NCBI RefSeq assembly: GCF_002583405.1
Contig: NZ_BCMJ01000006.1
Span: 1 to 64,000, forward strand
DNA length: 64,000 bases
Origin: Secundilactobacillus silagincola
GTDB lineage: Bacteria > Bacillota > Bacilli > Lactobacillales > Lactobacillaceae
Direction: 5' to 3'
Below the pieces are notes generated by a model. The model ran no database searches. It was not told where the DNA came from and worked only from the letters and a program-made list of their open reading frames with translations. Shown one piece after another: positions 52,584 to 61,278 of the stretch. Position numbers and translations under genes: made by a program. Each line of letters begins with the position of its first letter. Within the stretch, counting starts at the first letter, position 1.

Positions 52584-53600
52584 ATGAAATTCACAGTTGT
52601 TGGTTCAGGTGCAATGGGTTTACGTTATGGTGTTTTGCTACAGGATGCTGGTAATGAAGTTGACTTTGTTGATGGCTGGAAGCCCAATGTAGAAAAGATG
52701 CGCGAACAAGGTGGCGTTTACGTTTCGCGAGATCATAAAGATAAGCATCTAGTGCCAGTGAACGTTTACTATCCCGAAGAATATGATGGCAACCCAGATT
52801 GCTACATCTTCTTCCTCAAGCAAATGCAACTATCAGATATGCTCAAGCGTTGCGAACATTTCTTCAAGCCTAACCAATACGCCTTCACCTGCATGAACGG
52901 GATGGGCCACGTTGAAAAGCTGTTGAAGTACTTCAAGCCAGAAAAGCTAGTTGCTGGGACCGCCCTAGTTGCCACCGTTTTGAATGGCCCTGGCGATGTT
53001 GATTTTATCGGTAAGCGTGGCGCTGGTTCAATGAACCTTGCTAACTACACTGAAAAACCTGACGACTTCACTCACAAGCTAGTTGAACAGCTCGAAAAAG
53101 CACAGTTCAATCCAAATTTGACGACGAATTTCCGTGGTACGCTAATGGCCAAAGTGGTCTTCAACTCAGTTGTTAACACCCTTTGCACCATGTTTGAAAT
53201 GACCATGGGCGAATATGCTGATTATGATGGCGCTGATGAAATGAGCCAACAACTCATTGACGAAGCTTACGATGTTTGTGAACGTGATGGTGTCCAGATG
53301 CTAAATACCCGTAAGCAAGAGTTGGACAGCATCAACTACGTTTCAAAGGTTGCTAATCCACTCCACTACCCTTCAATGTATCAAGATATGCATAACTACC
53401 GACCAACTGAAGTTGACTACATCAACGGCTACTTGGTTAAGTTGGGACAAAAGCACAACTACAATGCTAAAACCCATGCTTTCTTGACTCACGAAGTTCA
53501 TTTGGCAGAACTTGGCAAGCAACGTGAACTTAAGCGGATGCGTGAAGAAGAAGCTGCAAAGCAAACTGTTGCTGAAGAACAGCAGGTTGCTGGCAGATAA
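52584..53600 (+). CDS. panE: PanE/ApbA-like 2-hydroxyacid dehydrogenase (ketopantoate reductase family)
   Basis: A 338-residue NADPH-dependent reductase. Rossmann motif VVGSGAMGLRYG at residues 5-16; the catalytic lysine is in LMAKVVFNSVVNTLC near 195, and a conserved E/N region follows. Family members reduce ketopantoate in pantothenate synthesis, but the lactic acid bacterial homologue is known to reduce branched-chain 2-ketoacids to D-2-hydroxyacids. The Ile T-box in front favours the second role or a shared one. ATG follows AAAGGGG. The C-terminus carries a charged tail (RMREEEAAKQTVAEEQQ). No pan genes are near. Confidence 0.85.
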   Translation: MKFTVVGSGAMGLRYGVLLQDAGNEVDFVDGWKPNVEKMREQGGVYVSRDHKDKHLVPVNVYYPEEYDGNPDCYIFFLKQMQLSDMLKRCEHFFKPNQYAFTCMNGMGHVEKLLKYFKPEKLVAGTALVATVLNGPGDVDFIGKRGAGSMNLANYTEKPDDFTHKLVEQLEKAQFNPNLTTNFRGTLMAKVVFNSVVNTLCTMFEMTMGEYADYDGADEMSQQLIDEAYDVCERDGVQMLNTRKQELDSINYVSKVANPLHYPSMYQDMHNYRPTEVDYINGYLVKLGQKHNYNAKTHAFLTHEVHLAELGKQRELKRMREEEAAKQTVAEEQQVAGR

Positions 53601-53624
53601 TATTTGAATAATTGTTTGACTAAT

Positions 53625-53667
53625 GAAAAAACGATGAACCCTATTCCCAGGATTCATCGTTTTTTGT
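53625..53667 (+). terminator. Terminator of panE
   Basis: AAAACGATGAA / TTCATCGTTTTTT hairpin. Confidence 0.85.
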
Positions 53668-53760
53668 CTATTACTTAATTAAAAGCTAGCCATTTCATGG
53701 TATTCTGTTAGGTGATAAGACGATTACTAATCTCATTTTTAGTTAAAGGGGGACCAACTT

Positions 53761-54678
53761 ATGCAATTAACTAATTTACTCCACATTCAATATCCCATTA
53801 TTCAAGGCGCAATGGCACGCATCTCCAAGCCAGATTTAGTTGCTGCGGTCAGCAACGCTGGTGGTTTAGGCGTGTTAACCACTGCCGATTCAACCGCTCA
53901 GTCACTGCAAGAAGATTTAAAAACCATCCGTGCTGCTACTGACAAACCCTTTGGCGTGAACCTGATGCTGCAACAACCCAACATCAAAGACTTGCTACCA
54001 GTACTCCTAGCTGATCCAGTCCCGGTGGTGTTCACCAGCGCCGGTAACCCTGCGCCGTTTTTTGAAGACTTGCTGAAGGTTCAGACAACGGTGATTCCCG
54101 TCATTCCTAACGTTGAAATCGCTAAGAAAATGGCGGATCTTGGAGCTGCTGCAGTAGTTGCGGAAGGCCTAGAGTCCGGTGGGCACATCGGAACTGAAAC
54201 CACCATGTCACTGGTCCCTCAAGTTGCTGCTGCGGTTGATATTCCCGTCATTGCCGCTGGTGGAATTGCTACTAAAGCTGGTGTCAAAGCGGCCTTCGCA
54301 TTAGGCGCTGCCGGCGTACAGGTCGGAACTGCCTTCCTAGTGGCAGAGGAAACACCCGTTGCCTATAGTTACAAGCACCTGGTAATTCAAGCAAGCGATA
54401 ATGGTACAGTTGTGACTGGAACCGGCGCAAATCGCGTTCGGAGTTTAAAAACACCCTTAACCGACAAACTGTTAGCAACGACTGATCCAACAATCTTCCA
54501 ACAATTATCCAGCGGTTCTTTACAACGAGCTATCGTTGGCGACGTTGAGCATGGCAGCTTTATGGCGGGTCAAATTGCTGGTGCTGTTACCAAAATTCGT
54601 CCAGCTAAGAAAATTGTGACTGAACTCGCCAAAGGTGTACCAACTATTGCTGATGATATTATCGGCGACTTATTTTAA
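53761..54678 (+). CDS. FabK-like enoyl-ACP reductase II / nitronate monooxygenase family
   Basis: A 305-residue FMN-dependent TIM-barrel protein. PIIQGAMARIS at residues 12-22, AEGLESGGHIG near 138 (the FabK/NMO signature) and VIAAGGIATKAGVKAAF near 162 are clear. FabK reduces enoyl-ACP with NADH via FMN; nitronate monooxygenase is the alternative. The GGHIG signature and the length fit FabK. A FabI is also present at 19.4 kb, so either two isozymes exist or this is a nitronate monooxygenase. It is followed after 17 bp by a deformylase-like gene. Confidence 0.85.
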   Translation: MQLTNLLHIQYPIIQGAMARISKPDLVAAVSNAGGLGVLTTADSTAQSLQEDLKTIRAATDKPFGVNLMLQQPNIKDLLPVLLADPVPVVFTSAGNPAPFFEDLLKVQTTVIPVIPNVEIAKKMADLGAAAVVAEGLESGGHIGTETTMSLVPQVAAAVDIPVIAAGGIATKAGVKAAFALGAAGVQVGTAFLVAEETPVAYSYKHLVIQASDNGTVVTGTGANRVRSLKTPLTDKLLATTDPTIFQQLSSGSLQRAIVGDVEHGSFMAGQIAGAVTKIRPAKKIVTELAKGVPTIADDIIGDLF

Positions 54679-54695
54679 GAAGGAGTTTCATTTTT

Positions 54696-55106
54696 ATGAT
54701 CAAGCAAATCACCCATAACCAAGCATTTCTTTCCAGAAAAGCAACGCGTGCTACTGAAGCGGACATGCAAGCAGTCACTGACTTAGTCGATACGCTAAAA
54801 GCCAATACTAATCGGGCTGTTGGCTTGGCCGCTAATATGATTGGCGTGAACAAACGCATCATCGCCATCCAGCTTGGGGTATTATCCATCCCCATGATCA
54901 ATCCAGAAATCACCAAGAAAAGCGACCCCTACGAAGCAACTGAGGCCTGCCTTTCGCTGGAGGGTCAACGGAAGACAACTCGGTACAAAAATATTGAGGT
55001 GACGTATCAAGATCAAAACTTTAAATCACATACACAGACGTTTAAAGACTTCACTGCTCAGATTATTCAGCATGAAGTGGATCATACGAATGGGGTTTTG
55101 ATTTAA
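54696..55106 (+). CDS. Peptide deformylase-like protein with altered motifs
   Basis: A 136-residue protein of the deformylase fold. Motif 3, QHEVDH (residues 125-130), is intact with both metal-binding histidines and the glutamate. Motif 1 is VGLAANMIG with M48 where active enzymes have glutamine. Motif 2 is EACLS (83-87), where A84 replaces the usual glycine and C85 is the metal-binding cysteine. It is the short paralogue type seen in lactic acid bacteria beside the essential enzyme. Activity is doubtful but possible. It has a Shine-Dalgarno AAGGAG and may be co-transcribed with the FabK-like gene. Confidence 0.85.
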   Translation: MIKQITHNQAFLSRKATRATEADMQAVTDLVDTLKANTNRAVGLAANMIGVNKRIIAIQLGVLSIPMINPEITKKSDPYEATEACLSLEGQRKTTRYKNIEVTYQDQNFKSHTQTFKDFTAQIIQHEVDHTNGVLI

Positions 55107-55110
55107 ATTA

Positions 55111-55411
55111 GAGAGCGTGGAACAACTCGGGTTGATTCCAGAATATAAGAAGAAGCGGTGGGTCCCCTGTACTTTGGGGATTCACCGCTTCTTCTTATAT
55201 GGCCGGAATCAGAGTTGTGGAGCGCGTTTAGTCAAAGGAAAAGGAAAGCACTAAGTAAAATTCTCCAGTGCTTTTATTTTACATTGACTAAACGCGTTCG
55301 GAAAGCCTGCTCCCTGCCACCTAAAGAGGTCCAGCACAAAATCCAAGACCGGGATTTTATGCTGGGCCTCTTTAGGCTCTGGGAGCAAAACGGTTTCCCT
55401 CACGCTCTCTC
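55111..55411. repeat. 301-bp palindromic module bounded by a perfect 10-bp inverted repeat
   Basis: AGAGAGCGTG (55111-55120) is repeated inverted as CACGCTCTCT (55402-55411). Inside are three successive foldbacks: 55123-55219 (arms ending ACAACT / AGTTGT, core AAGAAGAAGCGGTG / CACCGCTTCTTCTT), 55224-55297 (CGCGTTTAGTCAA / TTGACTAAACGCG, inner AGCACT / AGTGCT) and 55301-55399 (GGAAA / TTTCC, core CCTAAAGAGG / CCTCTTTAGG, loop with CAAGACC). The loop sequence matches that of the repeats near lacS. It lies between convergent genes and can act as a bidirectional terminator. It resembles a MITE-like or REP-like element without coding capacity. Confidence 0.85.
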
Positions 55412-55416
55412 ACACT

Positions 55417-56811
55417 CTAATTAATCTTCCTCTTCGGATTCAACAACCCCATCGGATCAAACAACGCCTTGATCTGATGCTGAATTTGATCCACATCTTC
55501 GCCCAATTCTTCGTTATTCCACTGGTTCTTCAACGTGCCAACCGCGTGTTCACCCGAAATCGTGCCACCCAGTTCCAACGTCTTGTGGAACATCAGCTGC
55601 AACGCTTCAACCACGGCCTGTGGGGTTTCCGTTTCTTCCTTTGGCCAAACGATGGTTGGATGCACATTACCATCACCCGCATGACCCGCAACGTAAATCT
55701 TCAGGTGTTCTTGCTCACCGACTTCATGAATGTAATCCATCATTGGTGCCAGCTTAGACAACGGCATCGCCATATCTTCCATAATGTGATTCTGGCCCGC
55801 AAAGACCGCTGGCAGCATATCACGCCGTAGTTTTTCCAAAGCAGCCTGTTCTGTAGAATCCGTCGTAACCGTGGCATTCTTCGCACCATGTTCAGCCATC
55901 AGTTCTTTTAGTTTATCCACCACTTCTGGCACACTGTTATCAACTTTAAAAATTAACATGGCGCCACTGTTATCGCTGAAGTGGGTACCTTCATATTTAT
56001 CTAAGGCTTCAATGGTTGCATTATCCAACGCTTCAAGCATCGTCGGGTAAACACCAGAGATCCGGATTTCAGCAACGGCTTCAGCTAGCTTGGTCATGTC
56101 TTCAAAGAAGGCAATTCCCATAGTTGGCTGACCGATTGGAATCGGCATTAATTTTACCGTAACTTCTGTGATAACACCTAATGTCCCTTCAGAACCCACA
56201 AATAATTGCGTTAAATCATACCCAAAAGCCTGTTTCAGGGTACGTCCGCCAAGTTTGATCTCACGGCCATCCGCCAAGACTGCTTTCAATCCCAGCACGT
56301 TATCCTTAGTAGCACCATACTTCACCGTGCTCATTCCACCAGCGTTCGTCGCCACGTTGCCGCCAATACCAGAGATTGGTTTAGAACCTGGATCTGGCGC
56401 ATAAAACATTCCTTGCTCACGAGCGGCTTTATCCAAATCGCCGTTGATAACACCTGGTTCCACTACAGCTAAGGAATCAGCCTTACTGATCTCCTTGATA
56501 TGATTCATCTGCTTAGTTGAAAGTACGAAACTCCCTGTCAGACCATCGGCGCCAACCACGGTACTCGTGTACTGATCTTGAGGAATGACTGGAATATGAA
56601 ACTTCCGGGCGGCGCGCATCACGCCTTGGATGTCTTTTGTTGACTTAGCTTCAATATACGCCAATGCTAACCCGCTATCATCACTAGTCATCTTCGAACT
56701 AAATGACTGCTTGTTTAAAGTCTCTGGGTCGGTAAAAACTTCACCGTCAGTGACTTGTGATTTTAAAAATTCAATGATTTGCTCATTACTAAAGGCACTA
56801 AAAACTGTCAA
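55417..56811 (-). CDS. FAD-linked oxidase, GlcD/D-lactate dehydrogenase type
   Basis: A 464-residue flavoprotein of the FAD-binding type 4 (PCMH) family. The FAD domain covers about residues 40-215 (VIPQDQYTSTVVGADGL, later GIGGNVATNAGGMSTVKYG) and the C-terminal oxidase domain has HAGDGNVHPTI near 375 and GTISGEHAVGTLK near 425. Substrates are glycolate, D-lactate or another 2-hydroxyacid. The start chosen is TTG 56809-56811 with AAAGGA 9-10 nt upstream; a longer frame lacks a signal. A role in D-2-hydroxyacid turnover would pair functionally with the PanE-like reductase 2 kb away, but that is inference. Confidence 0.9.
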   Translation of the reverse strand: MTVFSAFSNEQIIEFLKSQVTDGEVFTDPETLNKQSFSSKMTSDDSGLALAYIEAKSTKDIQGVMRAARKFHIPVIPQDQYTSTVVGADGLTGSFVLSTKQMNHIKEISKADSLAVVEPGVINGDLDKAAREQGMFYAPDPGSKPISGIGGNVATNAGGMSTVKYGATKDNVLGLKAVLADGREIKLGGRTLKQAFGYDLTQLFVGSEGTLGVITEVTVKLMPIPIGQPTMGIAFFEDMTKLAEAVAEIRISGVYPTMLEALDNATIEALDKYEGTHFSDNSGAMLIFKVDNSVPEVVDKLKELMAEHGAKNATVTTDSTEQAALEKLRRDMLPAVFAGQNHIMEDMAMPLSKLAPMMDYIHEVGEQEHLKIYVAGHAGDGNVHPTIVWPKEETETPQAVVEALQLMFHKTLELGGTISGEHAVGTLKNQWNNEELGEDVDQIQHQIKALFDPMGLLNPKRKIN

Positions 56812-57061
56812 TATGATCAATTCCTTTCTAAGCTGAGTTCTTCGAAGATTAGTATAATGCAATGGTTAGCGGGTTGGAATTAATTACACTTAATCACAAC
56901 ATTAAATTTTCTGAGGGTTACATCTTTTAAATTTTATTAACATTCAGCGTTTTTACTTCAAAATAGTGCTTTTATCCTATATTCTTAATAATTACGTTTG
57001 TAAAAGATAGTTATTAACCTTATACTCAACTTACTAATTATACTTAACTAAGGAGTCATTT

Positions 57062-58123
57062 ATGCCAAATCAAGAACCTAAACACCTGACGCCAAAAAAG
57101 CGTTCCAAGAAACGCCGCGTCTTTACTTGGATACTCTTCGCATTAATTATCATGATCGGTGCTGGTGGCACCTATGTGGCCTATCAAACTAAAGCAAGCC
57201 TCGATAAAACTTATTCTGCTGCCCATGGCGCAAGTAAGACTAAGGTTTCCAATTCAAAACCCGTTAGTATTTTATTAATGGGAACTGATACGGGTGCTTT
57301 AGGACGTACAGATAAGGGCCGAACGGATACCATCATGGTCGTAACTATTAATCCAAAAACCAAAAAAGCAACCATGGTCAGTATCCCTCGGGACACGTTG
57401 GTTAAAATTTCGGGCACAAATGATACCGAAAAAATTAACGCTGCTTACACCGTTGGCGGGGCTTCAACTTCTATGAAGACCGTTGAAAACCTCCTAAACG
57501 TTCCAATCAACTACTACGTTTTGATCAACATGGGCGGCCTTGAAAAGGTCGTTAATGCCATCGGTGGGATCGATGTCAAGGTACCGTTCTCATGGAACGA
57601 TTCACACACGCATATGTCGTTTAAAAAGGGTAATGCCCATTTAAATGGCAAACAGGCCTTAGCCTTTGCCCGTATGCGCTACGAAGATCCGAATGGTGAT
57701 TACGGTCGCCAGCAGCGTCAGCAACAAGTTATTCAACAAATCGTTAAAAAAGTGACTAAGTCTGGTAACGTTTCAATGTATCAAAAGTTATTGAGCTTAC
57801 TCTCCAGCAACATGAAAACCAACATGGCCTTTAATGACATGATCAGCTTGGCCGAAAACGATAAAGGTTCAGTTAAGCACGTTAAGAAATCTAGCTTAAA
57901 GGGCGTCGGTGCTTACATTAACGCTGAGTCCTTCCAGATACCGGCTAGCGATACTCTCCAAAGTACCTCTGATTCACTGAGAAGTTCACTGGGATTATCT
58001 AAAGAAACGTTAGATAACTTCAATACTCAAGAAAATCAGCAAAACACGAAGAACGGTTTTGACTGGAAATCAGGCAATAACCCGACTTACACGGTTTACG
58101 ATAGTAATAGTACAAATCAATAA
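57062..58123 (+). CDS. LytR-CpsA-Psr (LCP) family wall polymer ligase
   Basis: A 353-residue membrane-anchored protein: basic cytosolic N-terminus, one transmembrane helix (about residues 20-42), then the extracellular LCP domain. The catalytic features are GRTDKGRTDTIMVV near 80, VSIPRDTLVKI near 106 (key arginine in PRD) and the R in QALAFARMRYEDPNGDYGRQ near 200. LCP enzymes transfer undecaprenyl-linked wall polymers (teichoic acids, capsule) to peptidoglycan. The last 40 residues are low-complexity and hydrophilic. ATG follows AAGGAG. The gene is a single unit with a terminator behind it. Confidence 0.93.
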   Translation: MPNQEPKHLTPKKRSKKRRVFTWILFALIIMIGAGGTYVAYQTKASLDKTYSAAHGASKTKVSNSKPVSILLMGTDTGALGRTDKGRTDTIMVVTINPKTKKATMVSIPRDTLVKISGTNDTEKINAAYTVGGASTSMKTVENLLNVPINYYVLINMGGLEKVVNAIGGIDVKVPFSWNDSHTHMSFKKGNAHLNGKQALAFARMRYEDPNGDYGRQQRQQQVIQQIVKKVTKSGNVSMYQKLLSLLSSNMKTNMAFNDMISLAENDKGSVKHVKKSSLKGVGAYINAESFQIPASDTLQSTSDSLRSSLGLSKETLDNFNTQENQQNTKNGFDWKSGNNPTYTVYDSNSTNQ

Positions 58124-58130
58124 CACCTAA

Positions 58131-58176
58131 AAATGGCCTACTCAGCAAAATTAATTTGTTGGGTAGACCATTTTAC
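58131..58176. terminator. Bidirectional terminator
   Basis: AAAATGGCCTACTC / GGGTAGACCATTTT hairpin between the convergent LCP and APC permease genes. Confidence 0.8.
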
Positions 58177-58184
58177 TTTATAAG

Positions 58185-59597
58185 TTAAGCTTTTTGATTA
58201 AGCTGACTGTGTCGCACACCATAAGTCACATAGATGACAACGCCAATCGCAAACCAGATACCAGAAACGATCCACGTATCTAATGGCAGCTGTAATAGCA
58301 TCCAGATACACAAACCGGCAGAAATAATTGGCAAATATGGGTACAGCGGCACTTTAAACCCAGTATTCTCAAGATCCTGCCGTTTTCGTAATGGCAGAAC
58401 ACCCAACGACATCATAGTGAAGGCAATCAACGTCCCGATATTAACTAATTGGGTTAACCGATCCAGTGATACTAAGCCCCCCATCACCGCAATGACAAGC
58501 GTAACGGTTAATAAACTATGACTTGGCACTTGGTGTTTCATATTGATTTTACCCAGACCCTTAGGCAGCAAGCCATCGCGGCCAATGGAATAGATCAACC
58601 GTGATGAGCTGTAGATCATTGATAACATCATGGTAAACATCCCCGCTAACGCACCAATGGAGATGATTCCAGCAACCCAGTTTTGGTTGACCAACTGAAG
58701 GGCGAATGATACTGGTGCAGCAACGTTTAATTTAGTGTATGAAACCATCCCTGTTAGGACTGCAGCAACTGCCATGTACAGCAACGTACAGATAATTAAA
58801 GTTCCAATAATCCCAATTGGCATATTCTTCTTAGGATTTTTAACTTCGGCTGCAGAAGCTGACACACAGTCGAAACCAAGGTAAGCGTAGAAGACTAACG
58901 ACGCCCCACGCATAATGCCGTGAGAGCCATAGGGTGCAAATGGTGACCAGTTACTTGGCTTAACGTAGAACATGCCGACGATGACGAATAGAATAATAAT
59001 AGCAATTTTAGCAACCACGATAACGTTATTGATTCGAGTGGAAGTTTTTACCCCTTGTGTCAGCAATAAACTAATCGCCAATACGATTAGGATTGCAAAA
59101 AGGTTAAAGTAAGTCCCATGAGCGGGATCAAAACTACCCGTTATTGCCTTAGGGACGTTGATACCAATACCCTTTAAAAATGAGACCAAGTACGCCGACC
59201 AACCGGTAGAAACCGCGGCAACCGACAGCATGTATTCTAGAATCAACGCCCAGCCAATCACCCAACCGATAAACTCGCCAAACACGATATTACCGTATGA
59301 ATAAGCGCTACCTGCAACTGGTAATGCCGAAGAAAATTCCGCGTAACACATGGCTGCGGTGGCACAGACTAACGCTGCCAAAACGAATGACATGACGATT
59401 CCAGGACCACTATATAACGCAGCTACCGTCCCGGGAAGAATAAAAATCCCGGTACCAATCACGGTTCCAACTCCTAACAGTAACAAATCTTTTGCGTCCA
59501 TCGATTTCTCTAACAGACTGTCTTTATCTAAGTATCGGTCGAGCGATTCTTTCTTGGTTAACCGACCGAATACGCGTGAGACCACTGTGTTCTCCAT
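58185..59597 (-). CDS. APC-family amino acid permease, CAT-like
   Basis: A 470-residue permease with 12 or more helices, similar in layout to the BcaP-like protein at 15 kb. The binding motif in helix 1 is GVGTVIGTGIFILPGTVAA near residue 42 and LGFDCVSASAAEVKNPKKNM follows helix 6. The substrate is unknown; cationic, branched-chain or aromatic amino acids are all carried by relatives. ATG follows AGGAAC. It is the first gene downstream of the TnpB element, and the Phe leader at 61.4 kb points toward it in the same direction. Its own weak promoter may be TTGCGG/TATTAG near 59680-59705. Confidence 0.87.
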   Translation of the reverse strand: MENTVVSRVFGRLTKKESLDRYLDKDSLLEKSMDAKDLLLLGVGTVIGTGIFILPGTVAALYSGPGIVMSFVLAALVCATAAMCYAEFSSALPVAGSAYSYGNIVFGEFIGWVIGWALILEYMLSVAAVSTGWSAYLVSFLKGIGINVPKAITGSFDPAHGTYFNLFAILIVLAISLLLTQGVKTSTRINNVIVVAKIAIIILFVIVGMFYVKPSNWSPFAPYGSHGIMRGASLVFYAYLGFDCVSASAAEVKNPKKNMPIGIIGTLIICTLLYMAVAAVLTGMVSYTKLNVAAPVSFALQLVNQNWVAGIISIGALAGMFTMMLSMIYSSSRLIYSIGRDGLLPKGLGKINMKHQVPSHSLLTVTLVIAVMGGLVSLDRLTQLVNIGTLIAFTMMSLGVLPLRKRQDLENTGFKVPLYPYLPIISAGLCIWMLLQLPLDTWIVSGIWFAIGVVIYVTYGVRHSQLNQKA

Positions 59598-59689
59598 CTT
59601 TGTTCCTGCTACTGATAACTTATAAAAAGTTATAGATTATTCTTGCTTCTCCCTATCCTGCCTCGTATAAAACTCACTAATACAGTTGA

Positions 59690-59749
59690 TATGATAGTCC
59701 GCAAGCGTTAATTCCCGGCTAGCCACCGGTACATCCTTTGAAACCTGTT
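59690..59749 (-). ncRNA. Possible omega RNA / right-end region of the TnpB element
   Basis: The guide RNA of TnpB normally comes from the 3' end of the gene plus the right end of the element. The 60 bp after the stop hold a CCGG-to-CCGG hairpin (near 59715-59732) and then unrelated flank. The exact end cannot be set from one copy. Confidence 0.3.
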
Positions 59750-60927
59750 TTAGTAGGCTAATTCAAAGTTTTCAGTATCCCTGATATTCAGGGCCGCATT
59801 AATATCACGGTCTTCGGTATAATCACAATTCTGACATTCGTACACCCGGTCTTTGAGTTGCAAGTCAACTTTTTTATGACCACATTGGTGACACAATTTG
59901 GAAGTTGGTTCCAAACGGTTAGTTAAATGTACTGGGATGCCTAACTGTTGGCATTTAGAAACTAGCTTAATTCTAAAGTTATAAAAACCTTGGTAACTCA
60001 CAGCTTTAGCTAAATGCCGATTTTTCATCATACCCTTAACATTCAAGTCTTCTAAGGCTACCCACTGCGGTTTGGTTCTCACCACAGCGGCGATAATCTT
60101 ATTTTGATAATCAGCTTGAATGCGAGTTAGACGTTGATACAAGCGTTGCACTTTCAACTGAGTTTTGGCTAGATTAAAATCAGTAGCAGATTTCCCTTCT
60201 TTCTGTCTTCTAGCTTTCAGTGCGTGATACTGACGGGACAACTTTCTTTGCAGTCTGCGTAGACGTTTTCTGATCCGTCTTACGCGACTACTTTTATTCT
60301 GATTAGGATACAAAGTACCATCATTTAAAATGGCAAATTCTTTTAAACCAAGGTCGATGCCGATAGGTTCACCGGTTAATGCTAGTTTTGGTAATTCAGC
60401 CTGTTCCACTAAACAGGTCAGGTAATACCGACCAGCTTTGAATTTAATTCGGCCTTGTTTGATAACGAAGTGTTCCGAGTCTGTAGGAATGTAGCCAAAC
60501 TCTTTCAACCGCACCCAACCAAGCTTGGGTAACTTAATACGATGACGTTCGCAAGCAATGATTTGTGTTTTACCATTCTTAACAAAGTAATAACTGCCCT
60601 GACCGCGCTTAAACGACCGCCAATGGGGGAACCACTTTGTTTTTTGAAAAATCGCTTCATAGCTGTATCGGCATCGATAAAGGCCTGTTTAACCGATTTG
60701 GCATATAATTCCCTGATCCACATATCATCAGGATTGGCTTCAAGATATTCATGGTTAAACCACTTACTGAACTCATAAGCGCCCATGTAGTGATAACCTT
60801 GTTCATAACGCTGCCGATTGATATCCAAAAACAGGTTGTAGGCCCAACGACTACCACCAATATGACAATCAATCTGCCAGGCTTGTTTTTCAGTCGGCTT
60901 AATTTCGACTTTATAGGTGAGTAACAT
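59750..60927 (-). pseudogene. tnpB: TnpB (IS200/IS605 OrfB) with a -1 frameshift
   Basis: The two overlapping reading frames together make one TnpB of about 392 residues. The N-terminal part (from ATG 60925-60927: YKVEIKPTEKQAWQID) shifts frame at a run of five C on the minus strand (60625-60629); one extra base there would restore the continuous sequence through RLKEFGYIP. The downstream part keeps all RuvC residues (D in IGIDLGLKEF, E in ALEDLNVKGM, D in EDRDINAALN) and the zinc ribbon CHQCGHKK to CQNCDY. TnpB proteins are RNA-guided nucleases. No tnpA is present, so the element depends on a helper. Sequencing error or phase variation cannot be excluded. Confidence 0.88.
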
Positions 60928-60987
60928 CAGGGGTTCCGCCTTATTGAATTTAATCACCAAGGTGAGGTGTCCCTCATATTATACGGG

Positions 60988-61010
60988 AAGGCTTTACCCC
61001 CAAAAGCCTT
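60988..61010 (-). mobile_element. Left-end hairpin of the IS200/IS605-type element
   Basis: AAGGCTTT (60988-60995) and AAAGCCTT (61003-61010) form a perfect 8-bp stem with a 7-nt loop, about 60 bp upstream of tnpB. Subterminal hairpins of this kind mark the ends recognised by TnpA in this IS family. The element is estimated at about 59.69-61.02 kb. Confidence 0.5.
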
Positions 61011-61019
61011 TTAATGAAA

Positions 61020-61225
61020 TTCATATAATTCACTACATATAAGCTATTAGCTAATACGGAAAATTTAACGCCTAACTTTAACCTTGTGATATCTTTTACC
61101 AGACTTAAGACTTATAAGAATACGGAATAGTATAGAAGCACCACTTTACAAAGATTTATATCCTTTTACAGCAAAATAGTTACTGTTCATCCCTCCTTAT
61201 GATTGCATCTCTCAAGTGAACACTG
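61020..61225. other. Gene-free stretch between attenuator and TnpB element
   Basis: About 200 bp with no credible gene. On the minus strand AAGGAGGGATG (near 61188-61200) resembles a ribosome-binding site and start, but only 14 codons follow before a stop. It could be the remnant of a gene once placed behind the attenuator. Confidence 0.35.
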
Positions 61226-61239
61226 ACTGGTCAGACCAA

Positions 61240-61276
61240 CAAAAAACACCAGGGACCACGATGTCCGCTGGTGTTT
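61240..61276 (-). terminator. Intrinsic terminator of the leader transcript
   Basis: On the minus strand AACACCAGCGGAC / GTCCCTGGTGTT is followed by TTTTTT. It is about 80 nt after the leader peptide stop codon. Confidence 0.8.
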
Positions 61277-61278
61277 TT

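Noticed and set aside
59750-60960. Two separate transposase-related genes
   Set aside because: Translation across the five-C run restores one continuous TnpB, so they are parts of one broken gene.
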